DNA from: an uncultured Alphaproteobacteria bacterium
Lineage (GTDB): Bacteria > Pseudomonadota > Alphaproteobacteria > RF32 > CAG-239
Direction of reading: 5' to 3'
Assembly (NCBI GenBank): GCA_900553115.1
Contig: USCF01000023.1
Span: forward strand, 1 to 10,050
DNA length: 10,050 nucleotides
Shown here in pieces: positions 5,973 to 10,050 of the stretch. The notes under the pieces were generated by a model, which saw only the letters and a list, made by a program, of their open reading frames with translations, was not told where the DNA came from and made no database searches. Position numbers and translations under genes: made by a program. Each line of letters starts with the position of its first letter. Position 1 is the stretch's first letter.

Positions 5973-6614
5973 CTAAAATGCCCAAACCGCAATGGCGCAA
6001 GTGTTGTTTGCACCGCAGCTGCAAGCGTTGGCTATAGTTGATAAAGGCATATCCTGGTTATAGCAGATGGCATAATCATTGCTTGGAGTTTCGCATTTTG
6101 CGGCTGAAGAATATTGGGTATAGCCGGAGATTTTAGAAGAACTGTTCGGACTATTTGAACCAGAGGCGACTAAAATAGTTTTTGGACCGCCCAAACCTTT
6201 GCTCAAAATTTGAATGCACGCGTTGCGGGACAAAGATTTTAATTCAACTACAACACCCTTATCTGTTGGGGTTGAACCATAAAGTTCTTTTGCCGAACCA
6301 ACTCTAACTTCACCGCCGTAAACGTGAGTAACTTTGCCGCTGGAGTCAATCATTTCATCGGGAATAATTTTCATTTTTTTTGCGGCGCTGGTATCTAAAC
6401 CGGTGTACTTACCGCCTTGACGCAACCCGATGCTTTTAGCGTTGGCGATGATAGTGCCGATTTGTTCAACAATGGTGTTAATTTTGTGAGCATCCATAGC
6501 TTTACTGAAGCCGTTGATACCACCCACGCTCAGCACGCCGATAATTGCCAGCACACCCAGCATTTCTATCATAGAACGACCTTGTTCCAATTTTTTGATA
6601 TTCATCATTTTCAT
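5973..6614 (-). CDS. Type IV pilin-like protein, second of tandem pair
   Basis: This 213-aa prepilin-type protein has a short basic leader (1-12), cleavage motif Gly12|Arg-Ser-Met-Ile-Glu17 (Glu at +5) and a hydrophobic helix to about residue 33, the class III signal of type IV pilins and pseudopilins. The globular part has LSRNACI (128-134) and a C-terminal CSC-x5-C cluster (Cys198, 200, 206), plus Cys174 and Cys184, which could form disulfides. The Cys pattern and R-x-ACI recall type IVb pilins such as PilS and TcpA. It is likely secreted and assembled by a type IV pilus or type II secretion system encoded elsewhere. The start is uncertain: AAGGA (6622-6618) lies only 3 nt from ATG 6614 and 9 nt from ATG 6608. 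It begins 9 nt after the upstream paralogue and shares its transcript. Confidence 0.8.
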   Translation of the reverse strand: MKMMNIKKLEQGRSMIEMLGVLAIIGVLSVGGINGFSKAMDAHKINTIVEQIGTIIANAKSIGLRQGGKYTGLDTSAAKKMKIIPDEMIDSSGKVTHVYGGEVRVGSAKELYGSTPTDKGVVVELKSLSRNACIQILSKGLGGPKTILVASGSNSPNSSSKISGYTQYSSAAKCETPSNDYAICYNQDMPLSTIANACSCGANNTCAIAVWAF

Positions 6615-6623
6615 AATTCCTTA

Positions 6624-7250
6624 TTAGTTAAATTTTAAAGCTACAATACAAGTGTTATAAGAGGAACAGCTGCAGCCTTTTGCCGCGTCAACAGGCGACA
6701 TCGGAGTTTTCTCTGCCGGTAATATGGCATAAGCATTAGCTCTAACATCTCCTTGTTCATTTTCTTTATTAGCATGCATAGCCGGAAGCAATATTTGCTG
6801 AAAACCAGCTATACTTGTTACACCTATCTTAACAAAAGTAGAACTTTTGGTTCCCCAATCTTGAGTGGCTAAATAAATACAAGCATCCCGTGGTAAACCT
6901 CTATAAAATATTATATAAGACATATCACTAGGCATAATGATTATATCTCCGTTGAATAGATTTCTCAAAGTTCCATTGCTAGCATCGGCAATCGCTTCTT
7001 TAGGAATAGCGCCGAATTTGATGGCAGCTTTGTTGTTTAGTCCGTCATAAGAAGCGGCTTCGGAGCCGACAGCAGAAAGTTTTGCGGCAATAACGTTGAT
7101 TTGTTCATAAGTCTGGGTGATTTTATAACGTTCAAGCATTTGCGAAAAGGCGGCGATGCCTCCCACGCTTAAAACGCCGATAATCGCTAAAACACCCAGC
7201 ATTTCTATCATGGAACGACCGGCCATATTCGATAATTTATTATAATTCAT
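6624..7250 (-). CDS. Type IV pilin-like protein, first of tandem pair
   Basis: This 208-aa protein is a paralogue of the gene just downstream. Residues 11-32 (leader Gly, Arg at +1, Glu16 at +5, hydrophobic helix) are identical to residues 12-33 of that protein; the rest has diverged apart from LPRDACIYLATQDWG (119-133, with Cys124) and the terminal CSC-x5-C (Cys193, 195, 201). LPR-x-ACI followed by a Trp is what I would expect of a type IVb PilS/TcpA-like pilin. I chose ATG 7250 because AGGAGG ends 5 nt upstream. A longer reading from 7289 would begin upstream of the predicted transcription start. It may be a minor pilin or one of two alternative major pilins; the sequence does not decide. 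Confidence 0.82.
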   Translation of the reverse strand: MNYNKLSNMAGRSMIEMLGVLAIIGVLSVGGIAAFSQMLERYKITQTYEQINVIAAKLSAVGSEAASYDGLNNKAAIKFGAIPKEAIADASNGTLRNLFNGDIIIMPSDMSYIIFYRGLPRDACIYLATQDWGTKSSTFVKIGVTSIAGFQQILLPAMHANKENEQGDVRANAYAILPAEKTPMSPVDAAKGCSCSSYNTCIVALKFN

Positions 7251-7271
7251 AATATCCTCCTGTTTGCTATT

Positions 7272-7300
7272 TTTGTAACACGTATGCAAGCTGGCGTCAA
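7272..7300 (-). promoter_or_regulatory. Promoter of the pilin pair
   Basis: On the minus strand TTGACG (7300-7295), a 17-bp spacer and TACAAA (7277-7272) match the sigma70 consensus at 5/6 and 4/6. Transcription would start near 7265, giving a leader of about 15 nt that carries the AGGAGG site. It lies just after the kinase stop codon (7325), so the pilin genes can be expressed independently of the two-component operon. Confidence 0.55.
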
Positions 7301-7324
7301 GCTATATTAAGGCGGAGATAAGTA

Positions 7325-8584
7325 TCAAATTTTTGGCAGCGTCACCCCAAATGTTGAGCCTTTTCCTGGCTTGCTGGTCACAGTGATTTTGCCATTATAT
7401 TTTTGCACGATGTCTTTAGCCAGAGCCAAGCCCAGACCAAATCCTCCGTTTTGGCGGTTGCGGCTTTTATCGGCGCGGTAAAAACGTTCAAATATATGTG
7501 GTATATCCTCATTTTTTATGCCGCTGCCTTGGTCAGAAACCTCAATTTTCAGATTATGTTCATTTTCTGAAACCTTGAGGGAAATATCTTTGTCGCTGGG
7601 TGTGTATTTTAGCGCGTTGTCAAGCAATATGGTCAGCAAACGTTCCAAATGCTGCACCGACATTTTTATTTTTGCTTTAGTGGGGCAAATCACTTTGATT
7701 GGATGTTGCCGTTCTTGATGAACCGTATTCAAACGTTCGGTCAAAGGTTTGATGATGTTGGCAATATCGATTTCTGAAACCGCGGTGTTTTTAGTGTTTT
7801 CCAAACGAGTCAGTGCCAGTAGGTTTTCAATAAGTTCAGACATATTTTTGGTTTCATCGCGCATAACCTGCAGCGCCTTGGCATTTTGCGGCTGCTGCTG
7901 CAATATTTCTGTGTAAGTCAGCAATACGCTAAGCGGAGTTTTTAGCTCGTGTGAAGCGTCGGAAACAAATTCTTTTTGTTTGTTATAGGCCTCCTGCAAA
8001 GGTTTTACGGCGTTGTTAGAAATTAAATAAGCGGTGAGAATCGAAAGCAAACACAAAAGACCAACCAAAATTAAACCATAGCTTTTATAGCGGTGAGTGA
8101 CATAAATATATGGTGTGACATTGAGCAAAGCAACTACTTGATATTTGTCGCCGCTGGGTTCATCAATCCAGCTTTGGGACATGGCTACAAAGCGCCAGCG
8201 TTCGCCGTTGTTTTGGATTTTGACTGTTTTGATTTCTCCGTCTTCTCCCTGCCACTTGGTCATTTTTTGCGTCAGCATATTGCCGGTTTCACCGGCCGGT
8301 TGTTCTAAGCGGCGCATTTGTCCGTTTACAAAGCCATACGAGAAAAAATGCAGGGCATTGTTGCTTGCGGCAACGGCTATCCTTTCCGGTTTGAAGGCGA
8401 GTTCGGCGGCTTCTTGTTTAAATTCAAAAACTTCTTCTTGCAAATAGTCATAAAGGCTTGAAGATATCACATTTTTAGAAATAATGCGATAGGTGGCGTA
8501 TCCGCCCAAAAATATGAGCAATGACACGCTGAATAATATCAGTGCATAGCGAATTAAAAGTTTATGTTTTAAGGTGTCTATCAT
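7325..8584 (-). CDS. Sensor histidine kinase, HAMP-less, partner of the adjacent regulator
   Basis: This 419-aa inner-membrane kinase has TM1 (about 11-33), a periplasmic sensor region (about 34-168), TM2 (about 169-190), a HisKA domain with H-box SDASHELKTPLS (phospho-His212) and a HATPase_c domain. The HATPase_c domain has N-box LLDNALKYTP (Asn323), G1 DQGSGI (351-356), F-box FERFYRAD and G2 GFGLGLA (381-387). All catalytic motifs are intact. Only about 22 residues separate TM2 from His212, so there is no room for a HAMP domain. The linker PLQEAYNKQKEFVSDASHEL resembles kinases common in Firmicutes. The ATG overlaps the regulator stop by 4 nt (ATGA), indicating coupling. Given the divergent eptA remnant, a PmrB-like envelope-stress role is plausible, but the sensor region does not look like PmrB to me. 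Confidence 0.9.
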   Translation of the reverse strand: MIDTLKHKLLIRYALILFSVSLLIFLGGYATYRIISKNVISSSLYDYLQEEVFEFKQEAAELAFKPERIAVAASNNALHFFSYGFVNGQMRRLEQPAGETGNMLTQKMTKWQGEDGEIKTVKIQNNGERWRFVAMSQSWIDEPSGDKYQVVALLNVTPYIYVTHRYKSYGLILVGLLCLLSILTAYLISNNAVKPLQEAYNKQKEFVSDASHELKTPLSVLLTYTEILQQQPQNAKALQVMRDETKNMSELIENLLALTRLENTKNTAVSEIDIANIIKPLTERLNTVHQERQHPIKVICPTKAKIKMSVQHLERLLTILLDNALKYTPSDKDISLKVSENEHNLKIEVSDQGSGIKNEDIPHIFERFYRADKSRNRQNGGFGLGLALAKDIVQKYNGKITVTSKPGKGSTFGVTLPKI

Positions 8585-9270
8585 TTGAGTTCCAGCATAT
8601 ATCCAATGTTTTTGAGCAGGTTTATTTGGATGTTATCTTGCCAGATTTTAAGCTTTTTGCGCAAATTGTAAATATAAGAATCCAAATTGGCGCTGCTGAT
8701 TTCGGGATTATTGCCCCAAACTTTGTCAAAAAGTGTTTCACGCAAAATAGTTTTATCATGGTTTACAAAAAGAATCTGCAATATTTTGAATTCGGTTTTA
8801 GAAAAATTAAGCGTTTTCTTGCCGTTGCTCAAGGTATTTTGCGCGCAATCCAAAACATAGCCGCCGGCTTCAAACAAGCTGTCGACATAAGGTTTGTTTT
8901 TGCGGCGCAGCACAGCGTGAATACGCGCTTTTAGCTCGCGGATTTCAAAAGGTTTGGTGAGATAATCATCTGCCCCAACTTCCAGAGCCTGCACACAATC
9001 GTCAAGCTCGGATTTGGCGGTTAAAAAGATGATTCCGCCGTTGTAGTGTCCTTTTTTGATATCTCTAAGCCATTTGCACACTTCTAAACCAGAAAGCTCA
9101 GGCAGCATCCAATCCAAAAGCACCACATCATATTGCGAAGTTCCGTATTTAATTTCTTCAATGGCTTCGGTTCCGGTTGTTGCCAAATTTACCTCATAAC
9201 CGTCAATTTCAAGCAGGGTTTTGATGCCTTGTCCTAAATTGATATCATCTTCAACCAATAAAATATGCAT
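8581..9270 (-). CDS. OmpR/PhoB-family response regulator
   Basis: This 229-aa transcription regulator has a receiver domain (about 1-120) with acidic pocket Glu7-Asp8-Asp9, phospho-acceptor Asp53 (LLDWMLP), Thr84 and Lys106 (TKPF), all intact. The C-terminal winged-helix DNA-binding domain (about 130-229) has FSKTEFKILQ, the recognition-helix segment SSANLDSYIYNLRKKL and the closing GYML. I chose ATG 9270 because GGGAG (9283-9279) lies 8 nt upstream. A TTG at 9285 in the same frame would sit on top of that ribosome site. It is likely phosphorylated by the kinase it overlaps by 4 nt. The gap in front holds paired direct repeats suited to this regulator family, suggesting autoregulation and control of the divergent gene. 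Confidence 0.93.
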   Translation of the reverse strand: MHILLVEDDINLGQGIKTLLEIDGYEVNLATTGTEAIEEIKYGTSQYDVVLLDWMLPELSGLEVCKWLRDIKKGHYNGGIIFLTAKSELDDCVQALEVGADDYLTKPFEIRELKARIHAVLRRKNKPYVDSLFEAGGYVLDCAQNTLSNGKKTLNFSKTEFKILQILFVNHDKTILRETLFDKVWGNNPEISSANLDSYIYNLRKKLKIWQDNIQINLLKNIGYMLELK

Positions 9271-9290
9271 AAAGTTATCTCCCAAAACAT

Positions 9291-9319
9291 AGTTTATGTT
9301 GTTTTTATTAAGAACTCAA
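9291..9319 (-). promoter_or_regulatory. Candidate promoter of the two-component operon
   Basis: On the minus strand TTGAGT (9319-9314), a 17-bp spacer and TAAACT (9296-9291) are 4/6 matches each. The weak -35 directly abuts an ATCTGA-type box pair (9319-9335), the geometry expected when an OmpR-family regulator activates from just upstream of RNA polymerase. Confidence 0.45.
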
Positions 9320-9392
9320 TCTGAAAGTTATCTGAGAGAATTTAATTTTTATCTGAAAAATTTTTTTAGTTTCTTTCAGATTGTTTTCAGAT
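9319..9392. promoter_or_regulatory. Five-box regulator-binding region between divergent promoters
   Basis: ATCTGA occurs on the + strand at 9319-9324, 9330-9335 and 9351-9356 (spacings 11 and 21 bp) and on the - strand at 9376-9381 and 9387-9392 (spacing 11 bp). Four of the five are followed by AA. The two 11-bp-spaced pairs point in opposite directions, and each sits next to one divergent transcription unit, with CTTTCAGATTG shared in mirrored form. Direct half-sites one helical turn apart are typical for OmpR-family dimers. Binding by the adjacent regulator is inference. Confidence 0.6.
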
Positions 9393-9433
9393 TGGTATTT
9401 TAATTTTGCCAATGTACCCAACAGGAGGACAAA

Positions 9434-9950
9434 TTGAAGATAAAAAGAATAAGTATAAAATCATCAACATTAATTTGCTTGGTTGCCCTATACTTTGCAA
9501 CGGTTTTAAACTTGTCGTTTTGGCGCTACATAACACACAATATCCAAATTGACAATCCGATGATGTTGATGTTTGCTTTTTCCCTTGGCATATTTATATT
9601 TGTTCCGCTGTATGCGTTGTTCAATCTTTTGATTTGTCCTTATGTTGGTATGTTTATAACAACAATATTGCTTTTAGGCTCGGCGGCGGCCAACATATTA
9701 TATGTTTGTTGACGGCGTATATATAGATTTTGATTTGGTTCGCAATGTTATGGAAACAAACCCGCGGGAAACAATTGAGCATATGTCTTATTCCTTCTGG
9801 CTGTATGTTTTGTTTAGCGGGGTGTTTCCGGCGCTTTTTTTGCAAATGTGCAGTGTGCGCTATCAACCTGCGGCCGCCGAAGCCAAACAACGCTTGAAAT
9901 ATGTGGCGTGCAGCCTGTTGTTTTTTGGAAATGCGCTAAATAATAATTGA
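9434..9950 (+). pseudogene. eptA: EptA-like lipid A phosphoethanolamine transferase, N-terminal fragment, frameshifted
   Basis: Two overlapping frames together encode the N-terminal membrane domain (DUF1705, EptA_B_N) of an EptA/PmrC/MCR-type phosphoethanolamine transferase. This family adds phosphoethanolamine to lipid A and lowers polymyxin binding. Frame 1 starts at TTG 9434, 5 nt after AGGAGG (9423-9428), runs through helices to GSAAAN and stops at 9710-9712. Frame 2 (readable before ATG 9702, to 9950) continues the homology as TYYMFVDGVYIDFDLVRNV and METNPRE, then a further helix (SFWLYVLFSGVFPALFLQM). One extra base around 9690-9693 explains the break. The second frame then ends in low-complexity residues at TGA 9948-9950. 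The whole catalytic domain (Thr nucleophile, zinc ligands; full length about 540 aa) is absent. It is most likely a decayed gene. A sequencing error could explain the frameshift but not the truncation. Confidence 0.75.
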
Positions 9951-9975
9951 CAAAAACACCAAATACCAGCATACT
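9947..9975 (+). promoter_or_regulatory. Candidate promoter at the end of the eptA remnant
   Basis: TTGACA (9947-9952), a 17-bp spacer and CATACT (9970-9975) match the sigma70 consensus at 6/6 and 4/6. The -35 overlaps the last stop codon of the remnant. It would read toward a gene beyond the right edge. Confidence 0.45.
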
Positions 9976-9986
9976 GAGCAGACAAT

Positions 9987-10014
9987 TTGATTATTAACTT
10001 AAATTTTGTATAAT
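9987..10014 (+). promoter_or_regulatory. Second candidate promoter near the window end
   Basis: TTGATT (9987-9992), a 16-bp spacer and a perfect TATAAT (10009-10014). It could be an alternative to, or act with, the promoter 40 bp upstream. An ATG at 10016 lies too close to this -10 to be its start codon. No gene can be supported in 9951-10050. Confidence 0.35.
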
Positions 10015-10050
10015 TATGTGGCTAGTTATCATTTATCTGCTGGGAATTGT

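Noticed and set aside
7251..7289. Longer start for the first pilin gene at 7289
   Set aside because: It would begin between the -35 and -10 of the predicted promoter, and AGGAGG clearly serves ATG 7250.
8542..8934. 130-codon + strand open frame opposite the kinase/regulator junction
   Set aside because: Antisense shadow of the conserved response regulator wing domain; it shows no family features.
9685..9712. Programmed ribosomal frameshift joining the two eptA frames
   Set aside because: No slippery heptamer or downstream structure is obvious, and even a joined product would lack the catalytic domain.

Overview
The window looks like chromosomal DNA of an AT-rich alphaproteobacterium, probably one of the gut or host-associated lineages known mainly from metagenomes. 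The evidence is the order pal, cpoB/ybgF, tilS, a HAD hydrolase with an Asp-Ala-Tyr-Gly motif I and a HIT protein with a Gln-x-His-x-His triad; these variants are ones I associate with Alphaproteobacteria. The placement is inference, because there is no rRNA and I could run no database search.

Left part (1-5024, all + strand). After a strong hairpin terminator at the edge come pal (outer-membrane lipoprotein) with its own terminator, then cpoB, tilS, a HAD-family phosphatase-like gene, a HIT-family gene and kdsB. The last five are packed as an operon with 1-nt overlaps at cpoB/tilS and tilS/HAD, 1 to 4 nt at HAD/HIT, and a 12-nt gap before kdsB. The theme is envelope maintenance (Pal, CpoB, KDO activation for LPS) plus tRNA-Ile lysidine formation.

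Middle (5025-5357). This non-coding stretch holds a roughly 104-bp tandem repeat in three copies. Two copies carry a full hairpin terminator and all three carry a TGTAC-N6-GTACA palindrome. A bidirectional terminator then faces the minus-strand genes.

Right part (5358-9270, all - strand in coordinates). From right to left it holds an OmpR-family response regulator and its HAMP-less histidine kinase (4-nt overlap), then two tandem type IV pilin-like genes with identical 22-residue leader/helix cores, then a small membrane protein made of two copies of a 3TM-holin-like unit. The pilin pair and the holin-like gene each have a good sigma70-type promoter.

Far right (9271-10050). The divergent gap between the regulator gene and the next + strand gene has five ATCTGA boxes, arranged as two 11-bp-spaced pairs in opposite orientation plus one more. 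This is a layout expected for OmpR-family regulator binding. The + strand gene is the N-terminal membrane domain of an EptA/PmrC-type lipid A phosphoethanolamine transferase, broken by a 1-nt frameshift and truncated before the catalytic domain. The region therefore resembles a PmrAB-EptA-like lipid A modification locus whose effector has decayed. Promoter-like sequence follows at the window end.
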